Assembly (NCBI GenBank): GCA_026210745.1
Contig: CP110630.1
Coordinates: forward strand, 7,063,045-7,127,044
Length of the DNA stretch: 64,000 bases
Origin: Exobasidium rhododendri
Taxonomy: Eukaryota; Basidiomycota; Exobasidiomycetes; Exobasidiales; Exobasidiaceae
Reading direction: 5' to 3'
Position 1 is the stretch's first letter. The number at the start of each line of letters is the position of its first letter. Below the pieces are notes generated by a model. That model did not search any database and was not told the DNA's origin. It saw only the letters and a list, made by a program, of their open reading frames with translations. Shown in pieces: positions 35,674 through 46,414 of this stretch. The position numbers were made by a program, and so were the translations under genes.

Positions 35674-36824
35674 ATGGCACACTACTGTGAATCGCTCGAC
35701 GTGAACGTGATGAAAGTTTGCTGCTCTACGCCATACAGCAATGATGGGGACTACTTTGCTTGCAACTTCCAAAACCCGCACGACATTGACTTGTGTTTGC
35801 AAAACATCACTTCGTATCAAAATTCCAGCCTTGGTATTGTCTGCACATCAGACGTTGCTGAAACGAATGGTTCAAGATGTAGCAGACATGCAGGAAGCAA
35901 TTCATCTTACTTTTGGACGAAGTACCTCTTGGTATCAGTGCTGATCTCCATGCTTCTCAGCGTGGCAGGTGCATCAAACTTGGCCGCCCTATCCCCCGAT
36001 GGACAGTGTCTCAGTCAGTGGTGATGACAGTAGGCTACTACTCGGATGCAAATTGCCAGAGCCTACTCAAGACGGTCCCATACAACGCATTTGACAACTC
36101 TCCGAAAGGCTGTGCTTCATGCGGTCCAGCAAGCCTACCGACTGGGCCAACAATGTATGCCAAAGTCATTTCAGGCAAGTCGGGAGTGCAATTGGACATC
36201 ACCAACAATCAGTCGTGCCCGCCGGGAGGAGCAGCTGATGTTGTAGCTACATTGAATGCTGGATCGGACAGCTGTGTACAATTGGAGAAAATCTCTGGAG
36301 GTGAGGGAGCAGCATCGTATGGCGGCGGTGGTGCCGTTCTACCACGTCGATCTATGGAAATGGAAAGAAAGGGTGGCGCGGTCTTACCACGTCGTTCTCT
36401 GGAAAGAAGGAATATCAACTGCAAGGGATTCAAGGTCGATAGCCAGCAAGACTCTTCCTCTGCCAGTGTACGCATCTCACCCACCATAGACTGTCAAAAT
36501 TCAGCAGCCCCGTGCACCATCTCAAAGTCAGACCAACACACCACCTCGGTCACTTCGTCGTACTCCTTTACAGCAGGAGGAGAAGTATTTGGTATCAAGG
36601 CCGAAGCCACCTTTGGACAGGCTTATACGGATTCTCAGAGCTCGGCTGTCATAGAGACATTTTCGGTACCTGTCAATCAAGTCGGTTACTTGACTACATA
36701 CGCCCTTGGCACCCTTTTCACCGGCACATACACAGACTGTAGTAGTGGAGGCGATCAAGCAGGTACTGCGTTGGCCCTCAAGAAAGATTCAGTACAGTAC
36801 CGACTCGTCTTGACGAACAACTAA
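35674..36824 (+). pseudogene. Cys-rich tandem family, copy 2, frameshifted
   Basis: The same architecture as its neighbours, but the frame that holds the N-terminal Cys domain and the hydrophobic segment stops at 36022-36024, and the rest continues in another frame to 36824. Alignment with copy 3 shows that about 19 bases are missing just after SPDGQC (near 36010). This removes the CxxC that follows in the intact copies and shifts frame. No GT-AG intron explains it, and the other copies have none here. The second part is otherwise open for about 270 codons and keeps its Cys. Its linker before the C-terminal domain holds two PRRS dibasic blocks instead of one. A recent inactivation, a programmed shift or an assembly error are all possible. 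Confidence 0.7.
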
Positions 36825-38796
36825 ATGATCTTTCGGTGACACTGTCCTTCCAGGCACAAGCTGCCGTTCGGGCCTAATTTTTTGTCTTCTCTTCTCTTCA
36901 ACAGAGATCAGATCCCCATCATTTCTTTCCTTTCCCGCCCGAACTCCCCTTTATATCGTCATATCCGCCTTCCCTTTCCTTTACTCTCCACCGGCTGCAT
37001 GTTCTACACCCGTACAACCTGCTCCGGTAATAATAATTTTCAAAAAGGCGACGTCTGCCGTCGAGTAGTTGTGATAGCTTCCAAATCTCATCGCTTGTTC
37101 AATGTCCCCTATCATAGAAGATCCTTCTTCTCTCTTCCTTAGTTTCTTCTGTCTCTCTACACTTTCATTTATGATTACCTTTTTTGCGATGTGCAAAAGC
37201 TCGACGCAATTAAAAGTTTCTTATATAATTACATAAACGATTGCAGCATGAGAGAGCGTCTTGGCAAGAGACCTTTTGCTGTCGCTGGTGATCTCCGGGC
37301 TTATCAGCGTTGCGGGGGCTTCAAGCTTGCCTGCTGCCATACTAGTCTAAATTTCGTCGCCTTTCCATTGTCAGCCATCGATGCTAATTACTCAAAGCAC
37401 GTGGCTCGTCTTGCCGATATCCGCACTCCGAGTTGCTTACATAACGTGTAGCCCGTCGCCCGTCAGAAACAGCCTGAATATTATCCTTTTCATCTATGTG
37501 TAGCGACGTGTTCGGAATGGACGCCGTTAAACGCTTGCATCTCTGAGCGCACTAAAAGCTACTTTCCATGCTGAACGCCTAAACATCCGCGACACGGCTC
37601 CGCATCGCACTTCTTAATTGACAACGCCTAATTAGCTGCTTCTTTTAGCGGGACGCCCGAAGTACATTGATTTATCCCGGCTCTGCCCAGCTCCGTTTCG
37701 AAACGTCCTTTGCGGATAATTCAGGCACTGTACATATAGTGTGAGAGTATATTCATCCTGCCTCGCACATATGATGACTAAAAACGTTCCTAAACCAGCG
37801 CAAATCAATGTGTCGAAGCTACTGCAATTTATCCGATCGGACACTCTGTACTAGCGCCGCCGGCAAGTTGCCCTACTCTCCTTGCAGCTGCTCTTTCTGT
37901 CATGTAATACCGAGACCGAAACTTCGTACCTAGCGTCGAACACTTGACGAATAACCGCGAGGTCGTTGCTCTCTTTTTCGCATCTTCCGACCCCACTTGT
38001 TCATTGTATGACTAAGGTGTTGACCCCTTCTCCCATGCGTAGCGTTGAAATGGCAGCAACTTCGACTTGTGTTAGTGCCCCTTTTTTGTTCACTTAAAGG
38101 CCACAGCATGGGCTTCAGGAACATACGACAGACTCACTCTGACACGTTCGCTTCGAAGAACATGACAGTAGCATGCTTTTCCATGCTTCTAGGACAAAGC
38201 GGTCCCGCAATCTGTTGTCTTAGCGGCCGGGTCCTGCGCCGGTCACCCGTAGTCGATCTTTCCATCGCACAGGCTGCTCTAATACCATACCTTGTACGAC
38301 CTCTGCAGAACTCTATATCATATACTGGACTGTGCGGTTCTTGACTTTGCCCACAGATGCCGAGAGATACGAGAAATTCAGTTATCAAGCGTCGTGATAG
38401 TACAGTAGCGAGCAATCCACGGTCGCACTGAAAGGAAATGCAGTCTTCAATATTTCTTTTTGGCTTTGTCCATTCACACTCTACCGTCTTTCAGCTGAAC
38501 CGAGTTCTTCTTTCACGACGCTGCTGCAACTTGCTATCTCATATGCACACTGCTTCTTTAGCATTGTATAGTCGACACGGGCACCAAAGCGACAAAAATA
38601 GAAAGGCCGCATGGTCTATTTCCCTGTGTATGACTTACGATGTAGTTCTTGACGTCTATATAAGACCGTTGTGTCCATGTCTCCTTTACCTCTTCTGTAT
38701 CCCCATCCCCCTCGCCTCCTCTTTCCTCCTTCTACTAGTACCTCTTCACTTCGAAGAAATCCTACGCAAATCCCCTCTTACTTCTTTCTTTCTTTC
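36825..38796. other. intergenic region with decayed paralogue trace
   Basis: Nearly 2 kb. It holds a C/T-rich tract (36880-37000), the trace described at 37270-37350, and a TATATAAG box at about 38656, some 140 bp before copy 3. Otherwise nothing I can assign. Confidence 0.5.
37270..37350 (+). pseudogene. relic of a fourth family copy
   Basis: One frame reads a hydrophobic run ending SVAGASSLPAA, which closely matches the internal membrane/signal segment of copy 2 (SVAGASNLAA). The match ends at a TAA, and no Cys domains flank it. It is best read as the remnant of another tandem copy. Confidence 0.5.
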
Positions 38797-39921
38797 ATGA
38801 ACTACAACTGCGAATCAGGTAACTTAGCTTTGATAAGCAACTGCTGTACTGCTCCCGTCAACACCTCCTCTGGCTACTTGTGCAATTTTCCTCAACAGCA
38901 AAACATCGCAAGCTGCTTACAAAACATCACCATGGCTGAAGGATCTAGCGCAGGCGTTGAATGCACATCGCAGACACCTAGTACGAGTAGTAGCCAAAGA
39001 AGCAAGCAAGTACACTCTTCCTTCTTCTTGATGACGAAGGTCCTACTGGGCGCACTACTGCTCTCCATGCTTATCAATGTTGCAGGTGCAAGTAAGGCTG
39101 CTTTATCGCCTGATGGACAGTGCCAATGCTCGCCATGCACTACTCAGTCGGTTGCAGCGGTGATCGGTTATTACTCCGATGAAAATTGCCAAAATATATT
39201 GGGATCGGTGGCTTACCTGGCATATGACAACTCCCCGAGTGGTTGCGCAAGCTGTGAACCAGCACAGATACCAGGTGGCCCATCCGTATTTGCCAGATTC
39301 AAATCTGGCAATGCAGACGCACAAACGGACATTACGCGTGATCAAACGTGCCCGCCAGGAAGTCCGGCTGCAGTCATAGCCACCATCAATGCTGGATCAG
39401 CTGATTGTGTACAGCTTCAAGGACTTACAGGCGAGGAAGGAGCGGCAACTTACCCAGTAGGCGGTGGAGTACTCCCACGTCGCTCAATGGAATTGGAAAA
39501 ACGAAGTAGTATCACCTGCTCAGGCTTCACCATCACCAGTCAAGAATCTTCGTATTCTCCAAGCGTTGCTACCTCCGTTATAGTAAATTGTCAAGATTCA
39601 GCAGCACCGTGTGCGATAACAGATTCAGATCAACACACCTCTTCGGTGACTTCTTCTTACACGGTATCAGCAGGGGTAGACGTTTTCGGAATTACGGCCT
39701 CCGTCACTTTCGGACAAGATTATACCGACTCTGAAGCCACAACCATTCAAGAGTCTGTTTCGATTCCAGTCAACCAAGAAGGGTACTTGAGCAGCTACTC
39801 CGAAGCCACTTTATATTCCGGTACCTTTACAGGCTGCAGTAGTGGAGGAGATCAAGCTGGTGAGGCTTTAGCACTCAAGGCAAAGACCGTGACGTACGCG
39901 CTGGTCTTGACGAACGGGTAA
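38797..39921 (+). CDS. Cys-rich tandem family protein, copy 3
   Basis: A single exon of 374 residues. I start at 38797 (MNYNCES), which aligns with the CES starts of the other copies. Six Cys form the N-terminal domain; sequons NTS and NIT suggest passage through the ER. The hydrophobic segment (about residues 75-95, ending NVAGA) lies internally, followed by QCQCSPC and the GYYSDENCQ Cys domain. The linker has VLPRRSMELEKR, with two dibasic sites suited to Kex2, then the C-terminal domain from ITCSGF with conserved SDQHTSSVTSSY, FGQDYTDSE and GGDQAG. No family is recognised; the alternating Ser/Thr pattern resembles beta-hairpin proteins. It is the best preserved copy together with copy 1. 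Confidence 0.75.
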   Translation: MNYNCESGNLALISNCCTAPVNTSSGYLCNFPQQQNIASCLQNITMAEGSSAGVECTSQTPSTSSSQRSKQVHSSFFLMTKVLLGALLLSMLINVAGASKAALSPDGQCQCSPCTTQSVAAVIGYYSDENCQNILGSVAYLAYDNSPSGCASCEPAQIPGGPSVFARFKSGNADAQTDITRDQTCPPGSPAAVIATINAGSADCVQLQGLTGEEGAATYPVGGGVLPRRSMELEKRSSITCSGFTITSQESSYSPSVATSVIVNCQDSAAPCAITDSDQHTSSVTSSYTVSAGVDVFGITASVTFGQDYTDSEATTIQESVSIPVNQEGYLSSYSEATLYSGTFTGCSSGGDQAGEALALKAKTVTYALVLTNG

Positions 39922-41156
39922 AGAACTACGGCAACTCTGTCCTTACGGGCGTAAGCTATTCCGCTGGCTCTAATCTTCGCTTCGCTTGATTTTGCTTCCT
40001 CCTTGTTCCCTTCAACACAGATTTCGTTTCCCTAAATATTGTTTCTTGTTCTATTCTCTTCACACATTCTCCTATTCCCCATGTTTCCCTTACTTAGCGT
40101 CCTTAGCTGCTGCGTTACACGGGCGCTCAGTCAACATTGCTCTGGTTGTATCTGAAGGTCCGAGCGGCTATCGTCTCTAGAGAATATTGGCAACAGCCTT
40201 TTGTCCCCTATGCTTCTTCACTCGTCTCTTGCTCTCTTTTCCTCGTACTTACTCTCTTCTCCTCTCATTCTCTCATCTCTCAACAAGACAGTCAATGTCT
40301 ATGGTAGATGGCTGTAAAAGGGCTCCTTGCAATGAAAAAAAAACGTCTTTTACATTACAACGAATACTGTGTGAATGCCGGTTCAGTGTGTTGGAGCAGT
40401 GCGACCCACAATAATGGATGGAAAGAATGTTCACTTTCCCTCTGCGGATAATAGATCCAGTCTACTATTCCACCGAAGAAAAGTTCGATCTCAAAGTACA
40501 AGAGCGATTTTAATCGTGTCTTGTCGTATACATATTATCTATTATTCTAAAAGGCTTGTAATGCGCTTCGCGATACTCCGAAGACCCCTTTCCAACTTGT
40601 ACGTGGCACAGTCACTATTCTGTCTTAGGGTATCTTTAATACGTCAAACGTCGATGTTGATGTTGTCATGACGATAGCGATCTTGAGTGCGTTGCTGTTC
40701 TTATGGACATCAGAGAAGGAGAGTGTCCAACCAATGTAAACGCTCAGATGATCATTTGCCGGCGAAGGTACTCAAAACTACCCTCGGCTGTCATAGTGAC
40801 GACTTAGAAATACACCCTCCCTCCAAACGCGCGGTGAAGCAGATCGAAAGCAGGGACAGCTCATATGCCTAGGTGTGGGTCGATCTTTCCCGAAGTCTTC
40901 GCTATTATTAGAGAGAGACATGGCGCGATTTGTGCGCACTCGACCTATGAAGATAATATAGTATTATCCCAGCCAAAGTACCCGTCCTCCACGGTGATAA
41001 ATACTCTTATTTCTTCGACTACATCAACGCATGAAGTGTCTGTAATGATCACGTGGACACCAACGAGTCTCTATGCCTGGTCACCAGCTAGAACCCTGTC
41101 AAGATCATGTACCCCACAGACGACAGATAGAAAGCCGTTTGCGTAAGATTTACACT
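39922..41156. other. intergenic region, no gene seen
   Basis: About 1.2 kb including a C/T-rich tract after copy 3. No coding, RNA or repeat signal that I can support. Confidence 0.45.
41154..41156. repeat. target-site duplication ACT (left)
   Basis: Identical to 44355-44357 just outside the other end of the Harbinger element. Confidence 0.7.
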
Positions 41157-41566
41157 AGGGGGTTTCACGCGTTTGCAACCCGAAACGTGATTTACAGCCA
41201 ATCGCGTTTAAATTTGAACACCCCACCGATCTCACTTTTTAACTTTGTACAACCATCACCACACCTGGTAAGTGGTAAAAGCTGGCTGACTGTTGTCCTG
41301 AGCCTTCTGGGTTAGCTAGAGAGCTTGGGAAGGGTGGAGGGGGCGTCTGGGAGACAGCTGCCGGGTCCCATTGCCACCTTGGCTCCCTAAAGCTGGCCCA
41401 AGAGGTAAAGGGCAACTATTGGCTGGCCGATGGGAGGTGCCAGGAATATGGGAGGTCATGCAATTTTTTTTTTACTGACCATAGGACTTTTCTCTTTGCG
41501 CAGCAGCACGCATGCCATTTTACACATCATCAACGCTCACCATCAACAACTTTCACACACAGGAGT

Positions 41567-43053
41567 ATGGTGCGCCACAGTTACCGGCAACAAGAACTAT
41601 CAGCAGCGTACAGCTTTGTGTCATACTTTGTCACTTCTTCACAGCTTCAATATCTTATGCAAAACAAGGTTGCCGTAAAGTACAATGGCGGGACGTCATC
41701 GCCTTCTTTGTATCAAAAAAAAGTAATGGTTGAGATTTTACAAGCTATTCTCCAGACTATTGATGACCTACAGGCAAAGCGCTACTTCCGCAAACGTATC
41801 ACTGTCCCAAAGACAGAAAAAATGATTGACAAAGTTGGATACTTTGCAGTACATAACCACCATCGCTACAGAGGATTCATGCGCATGACACCAGCAGCAT
41901 TTGATGACCTTGCTGCACGTCTGAAGAAGACTACGCCTTTTCTTAGGTGTAGCAACAGTACATTACACAAGCGGCTTGCCGTGGCAATGCACAGGCTAGG
42001 CAGGGCAGGAAATGGCGGAAGTGTTCGAGATGTTGCTTCTGCATGCGGCTGTTCAGAGGGTTCTGTTCACAATTGGACAAATATGGCTGTTGAGGGCTTA
42101 ATGAACTTGCAGCCTCTACAATCTTGTGGGCAAGTGAGTCAGAGCGAGCAGTAGCCAAGAAATGGGTGGCCAACAGATGTGGTGTTGATGAGTGGGAGAA
42201 GGGCTGGGCAGTGGTAGATGGTACACACATCAACCTTGCATTCAAACCTGGCCGACATCACCGCGAGTACTACAACTACAAACGCAACTACTCAATGAAT
42301 GTTCAATTAGTAATGTTGCCGCATTCGCTACGTATCATTGAATGTGTCATTGGCTTTCCAGGTTCTGCACAGGACTCAAGGGTGTGGGCTGCAGGGAGCA
42401 AGGTGTTGCGTAAGCCACGTCTCTATCTGGATGAAGGTGAATTTATCTGGACAGATGGGGGATATGGACATAGCGCTTTCACACTTGCTCCTTATACAAA
42501 TAGTAAGGCTTCTGGAGTCAAAGACCTTGCAAGATTCAACTATCAGCAGTCTCGTATCCGTAGTAGAGCAGAACATGGAATTGCTTATCTCAAGAACCGC
42601 TTCCAGGTATTGACAGGATACCGAGGAAATTTATACAGAGAACAAGACGAGATGAACTTTTCAAAAGTGGTTATGGCATGCATTGTGGCACATACAATTG
42701 CATCGGCACATGATAAAATAGCTGATATTGAGACATGGCTTAATACAGACAACATGGATGGAAGTCTTTTTGAAGGGGGTCTAGGTGCGGCTGCTGATTT
42801 AGAAACAGCTACTGTTTGTGCTGCCCCTCTTATTGACAAAGATCTATTCCTGCATCGACAACAAGCTCAGCAGGCATATGAAGAACAGTCTAATCTTGAG
42901 AAGGCACAGAGAGGATCAAGCAGTTTTGATCATCTCAGAAAGCAGAGAGCACTCGATCTTCGAGAGGAGATGCACTTGGCGCTCTTTGAAGCACATGATT
43001 GGGATTTTGTAGACACTGACAAGTCTTCACGCAGGAAAGAGCGTGCTTGCTAA
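41567..43053 (+). pseudogene. Harbinger DDE transposase, frame broken once
   Basis: The first part (41567-42154; internal Met at 41738 is also a possible start) carries the RGFMRMTPAAFDDL segment and a helix-turn-helix-like GSVRDVASACGCSEGSV region. The second part, in the next frame and ending at 43053, has the catalytic residues: Asp in VVDGTHI, Asp in GFPGSAQDSRVW and Glu in RAEHGIAYLKNRF. Family alignment places a one-base slip near 42088-42100, where the frame should pass from AVEG to LNELAAST. No intron of normal size explains it. The rest is intact, so inactivation looks recent or the base is a sequencing error. Confidence 0.8.
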
Positions 43054-43067
43054 AGACAATCTTGAGA

Positions 43068-44240
43068 TCAAGGATTTGGTGCAGAAAAGTGCTGTTGTTG
43101 GGCCCCTCGTGCTAGATCAAATAGAACTTGCATCATGTTTTGTCTTTCCCTTGCCAAGTCTTCTCTTTCTATACGTCTCTCCTCTTGTGCAAGTTCAATT
43201 TTCTTTCTCTCAAAATCCAATTCAAGTTCACGCCTCTTGGTGATCTCACGCTCAACTTCTGCTTGGTGTTTGTATGTTCCATCCATGGCTTGATGCACGG
43301 TGTTTGACATCATTTCCTGTGCTGACATATCTTTCCGTGGCGTGCGTCCACTTGTCTTTCTTTTGGTAGACACTCTTGTCACGCTGGGACTTCTTGAGGC
43401 TTCCATTTGGTCATCCTCATCACCAATGTCCTCCTCGTTGTCTAGCCAAGATGAATGATTGTATTGCAGCCTCTCAGCTAATGGATCATGCTGAGAAAGA
43501 TTTATAGAGCTTTCCAGACCAGAAAGACCTCGACCATTCTGCAAGTTGGTATCGCTGTCACTGTCATCCACTACATCAGCCACATAGGTAGACAAAGGTG
43601 GTGCATGCTGCAGAGCCGGCGCATGTGTTTGGCTGTTGCTGCTGCTTGCAACAATGCCGTCAATCTCATTGTCACTATCTCCTCCATAGCCAGCACTTGT
43701 TATGAGGCTTGTTGGTCCAACATCTTGTCGGTCAACCATCATCTTGTGCCATGTCTCCCACCAGGGCACTTTAAGCAAAAGATGCTCTCGTTGCGTTCTC
43801 AGCTTTGTTCCTGCAGTAAGCTCTTCAAGACGCAACCCTTGTCCTGTCTGGTCAAGTCTATCCCTCTCCTGCTTGTAAACCTTTTGAAGTGAAGTAATCT
43901 TGGATCGAATGCGGTCTGGATAAGCTGATGAAGTGTTGGGCCAAACCTCTCTGTATACACGTCTAAGTAGTGTGGCCTTGCTTGTTGAGCCAATACGTGT
44001 ACCTTCTGGATTACGTCCTGGGAGGAGAGCAGCTTGCAAGGCAGGTGAGGTATATAAACAATTGACCAAAGAGTCTACTTCTGCATCTTGCCAAACATGT
44101 GCGCTGCGGCGTGGACTGTGAGGTGGAATCATGTTATAGGAATTTTTATAGAGGAGATGAATAAGGAAGACGTGAATCGTGTTTCGTGCCAAACAGGCTC
44201 TTGAAGCTGATTTGGGCCAATCGTGATTGGACTGAATCAC
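43068..44240 (-). CDS. Harbinger accessory Myb/SANT-like DNA-binding protein
   Basis: A 390-residue intact frame convergent with the transposase and 14 bp from it. Residues about 45-155 have the Trp-spaced helical pattern of Myb/SANT-like domains in Harbinger accessory proteins (HVWQDAEVDSLV, then YPDRIRSKITSLQK, then WWETWHKMM). A disordered acidic middle follows, then a basic patch (TKRKTSGRTPRK) and a long coiled coil of Glu/Arg repeats (about 305-375). An in-frame Met about 36 residues in may be the true start, since the first residues overlap the subterminal repeats. Such proteins carry the transposase to the nucleus and bind element ends. Confidence 0.82.
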   Translation of the reverse strand: MIQSNHDWPKSASRACLARNTIHVFLIHLLYKNSYNMIPPHSPRRSAHVWQDAEVDSLVNCLYTSPALQAALLPGRNPEGTRIGSTSKATLLRRVYREVWPNTSSAYPDRIRSKITSLQKVYKQERDRLDQTGQGLRLEELTAGTKLRTQREHLLLKVPWWETWHKMMVDRQDVGPTSLITSAGYGGDSDNEIDGIVASSSNSQTHAPALQHAPPLSTYVADVVDDSDSDTNLQNGRGLSGLESSINLSQHDPLAERLQYNHSSWLDNEEDIGDEDDQMEASRSPSVTRVSTKRKTSGRTPRKDMSAQEMMSNTVHQAMDGTYKHQAEVEREITKRRELELDFERKKIELAQEERRIEREDLARERQNMMQVLFDLARGAQQQHFSAPNP

Positions 44241-44338
44241 GATTCACTTTTTACAGCCAAAAACCACCAACACGTGGCAAAGTTGAATCGTGATTCACTT
44301 GAATCGGGTTTCAAACACGATTCGCCTCAATCGTGAAT
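44165..44338. repeat. subterminal palindromic repeats of the Harbinger element
   Basis: Several variants of TGAATCGTGATTCA and its parts lie between the accessory gene and the right inverted repeat. They are a likely protein-binding array. Confidence 0.6.
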
Positions 44339-44357
44339 ACGCGTGAAACCCCCTACT

Positions 44358-44899
44358 AGGGACTCCTCTTAGTTGCGAATGGCAGATTCCCCAGTAGTTT
44401 TGACGCTCGGTGAAAGGGGTGTTTGTCATAAAAGCTCTTCACGCCGATAGTCTTATAAACTGTAACCCTACAGCAGCAATCCTTCCTACAGAAAGGTAAC
44501 GAAGTGAGTTGAAGTAGAATCAATTTACGATGTGTACCTAAGCCCTAAGCCCTAACCCCTTTGAAAATGTCGAAAAATTGTCGTTCACATTTATCTAGAT
44601 TCGCACTATCGCGCGACATCATTACAAAAGTGCTTAACGCCTAAATGAATTACAGTGTAGCGAGCTCGAAAAAAGGTGATGCCCTTAGTTTCCTCGGTAT
44701 TCTGCGCGGGTAATGCCGATGGAAAACCTCGAGAGTCTATAGATACGCGGTGATTAGATCCGCTTCTAACCCCGGATTGCACATTCGCCTGTCATGTGAG
44801 AGAAAGTGCGAGCCCGGGATGTATAAAGAAGATCTTCCTTTGATTCCTCTCCATATCATTGAACTACTCTGCCTGCTTCGTTGGCGTTTACAGTATACG
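44358..44899. other. intergenic region with telomere-like motif
   Basis: About 540 bases without genes. At 44536-44558 three imperfect CCCTAA units stand in a row (CCTAAGCCCTAAGCCCTAAC). Confidence 0.5.
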
Positions 44900-46414
44900 A
44901 TGCGCTCCACCAACACCGCACTGGAAGGCGATTCGAGCGGCGCACTGCACCATCACGTCACCACCGACAGCGACACGTCGCACCCGAACGAAGTAGATGA
45001 GGAGAAGGCGGAGGCCGCCAATACTAAAATAGAACAGGCCCCACCTGGTCCACCCCCGCTGTACCTCCCCAAAGAAGCGTACTTGACAGTCGTGGGAGGA
45101 TGGATCGCGCTCTTCTGCAGCTTTGGCTTCCTCAACGCCTTTGGAGTCTTTCAGGCCTACTACAGCACATCAGGCGTCATACCACCCACATCCACCTCGA
45201 CCATCTCCTGGATTGGCTCCGTACAGTCCTTCTTCATTCTATCAGCAGCACTCGTGGCAGGCCCTCTGCAGGACAAGTACGGCCCAAAGCCGCTAATGCT
45301 GGCATTCGCGCTTTGCTTCTCCCTGAGCTGCATGATGGTGTCGCTATGTTCAGAGTGGTGGCAGCTGTTCCTGGCGCAGGGCGTGTTCCAAGGCATCGCA
45401 CTCTCCCTCGGCTTCACACCTCCGATGGCATGCGTTATTCTCTGGTTCAAGCACAAGTCACCCATCGCCGTCGCCGTCATTGTCTCTGGCTCATCGGTCG
45501 GCGGCGTTTTGTGGCCGATCATCGTGAATGCGCTCTTGAATCATGCTGGGTTTGGGTGGACTTGGCGCGCAATCGGCTTCATCGGCTTGGGCTTGCTCCT
45601 GCTCACAACGCACCTCGTCTCCGTGCCTAGCTTAAATCGGATACCAAGTGATGAAAAGAGCTTCACTGATGACCGCGGCGTCATCGCTCGCTACATGATC
45701 AAGCCAGCACACGAGCGTCCACCTCCCCGGCCTTTCTTCTACTGGAACGCTTTTAAGATCCGCACCTTCACCTGCTACCTCGTCGCCTTCTGGTTCTTGT
45801 ACCTCGGCTTCTTCTTCACCTTCTTCTACCTACCTTCATGGGGTTTGTTGTACGGCCTATCGGAGAACATGTCCTTCTACTCGCTGTCGATCCTCAACGC
45901 GGCTTCTTTTTTTGGCCGACTCTTTCTGCCGTTCGCCTCGTTCAAGCTCGGACCGTTCAACGTACTCCTGATCTGCTCCATCATCTCTACACTGCTCGTC
46001 TATTGTGAGCTGGCGGTGACCTCAAGCGTGGGTGTTCTTGTTCTTGGCGGATTCTACGGATTCTGGTCGGGAGGGTTGATCTCGATGATGGCTCCCTGCG
46101 CGGCCAGTCTCATACCTGACAAGTCTCGCATCGGTGGAGCAGTGGGTATTCTGACTGGCATCTGCTCCATATCGGCACTGATCTCGACACCAATCTGCGG
46201 CTGGATCATAGCAGCGCCTGCTTCTCCCTTCAAGGGGTACAACGGTGCGCAGGGCTTCTCTGCTGCTGCTCTGACTATAGCGTCCATTCTCTTCGTAAGT
46301 GGCCTCATGAAAATCGTACTTGCGTCGCATCCCGATGAGATACTCACAGCCTTGGCCCCTGTTCAGTTTGCAAACAAGCTCATGCTCAATCGCAATCCGT
46401 TCGGTAGGGCATGA
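44900..46414 (+). CDS. MFS transporter, monocarboxylate (MCH) type
   Basis: A single exon; the start at 44900 gives 504 residues. A Met at 44750 would add a 50-residue extension unlike the family, so I prefer 44900. The acidic N-terminal tail is cytoplasmic. About 12 helices follow, with GGWIALFCSFGFLNAFGVFQ in helix 1 matching the fungal monocarboxylate-transporter-homologue branch, and GPLQDKYGPK in the loop between helices 2 and 3. Members include riboflavin and carboxylate carriers. It lacks introns, unlike the other MFS gene here. Substrate is unknown. Confidence 0.88.
   Translation: MRSTNTALEGDSSGALHHHVTTDSDTSHPNEVDEEKAEAANTKIEQAPPGPPPLYLPKEAYLTVVGGWIALFCSFGFLNAFGVFQAYYSTSGVIPPTSTSTISWIGSVQSFFILSAALVAGPLQDKYGPKPLMLAFALCFSLSCMMVSLCSEWWQLFLAQGVFQGIALSLGFTPPMACVILWFKHKSPIAVAVIVSGSSVGGVLWPIIVNALLNHAGFGWTWRAIGFIGLGLLLLTTHLVSVPSLNRIPSDEKSFTDDRGVIARYMIKPAHERPPPRPFFYWNAFKIRTFTCYLVAFWFLYLGFFFTFFYLPSWGLLYGLSENMSFYSLSILNAASFFGRLFLPFASFKLGPFNVLLICSIISTLLVYCELAVTSSVGVLVLGGFYGFWSGGLISMMAPCAASLIPDKSRIGGAVGILTGICSISALISTPICGWIIAAPASPFKGYNGAQGFSAAALTIASILFVSGLMKIVLASHPDEILTALAPVQFANKLMLNRNPFGRA

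Larger units (their letters stand above)
41157..44354. mobile_element. PIF/Harbinger DNA transposon
   Basis: A 3,198-bp element bounded by a perfect 16-bp inverted repeat, AGGGGGTTTCACGCGT, at 41157-41172 and 44339-44354. Directly outside both ends is ACT (41154-41156 and 44355-44357), a 3-bp target duplication as in this superfamily. Inside are two convergent genes, a DDE transposase and a Myb/SANT-like DNA-binding protein, the standard Harbinger pair. The right end has several copies of an AATCGTGATTC-type palindrome (44165-44335), likely transposase or accessory-protein binding sites; the left end has weaker versions. The sharp ends suggest a recent insertion, but the transposase reading frame is broken. 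Confidence 0.9.

Noticed and set aside
39028-39033. Internal Met in copy 3 as a secreted start
   Set aside because: It would make the hydrophobic run a normal signal peptide, but the other copies have no Met there and all conserve the upstream Cys domain.
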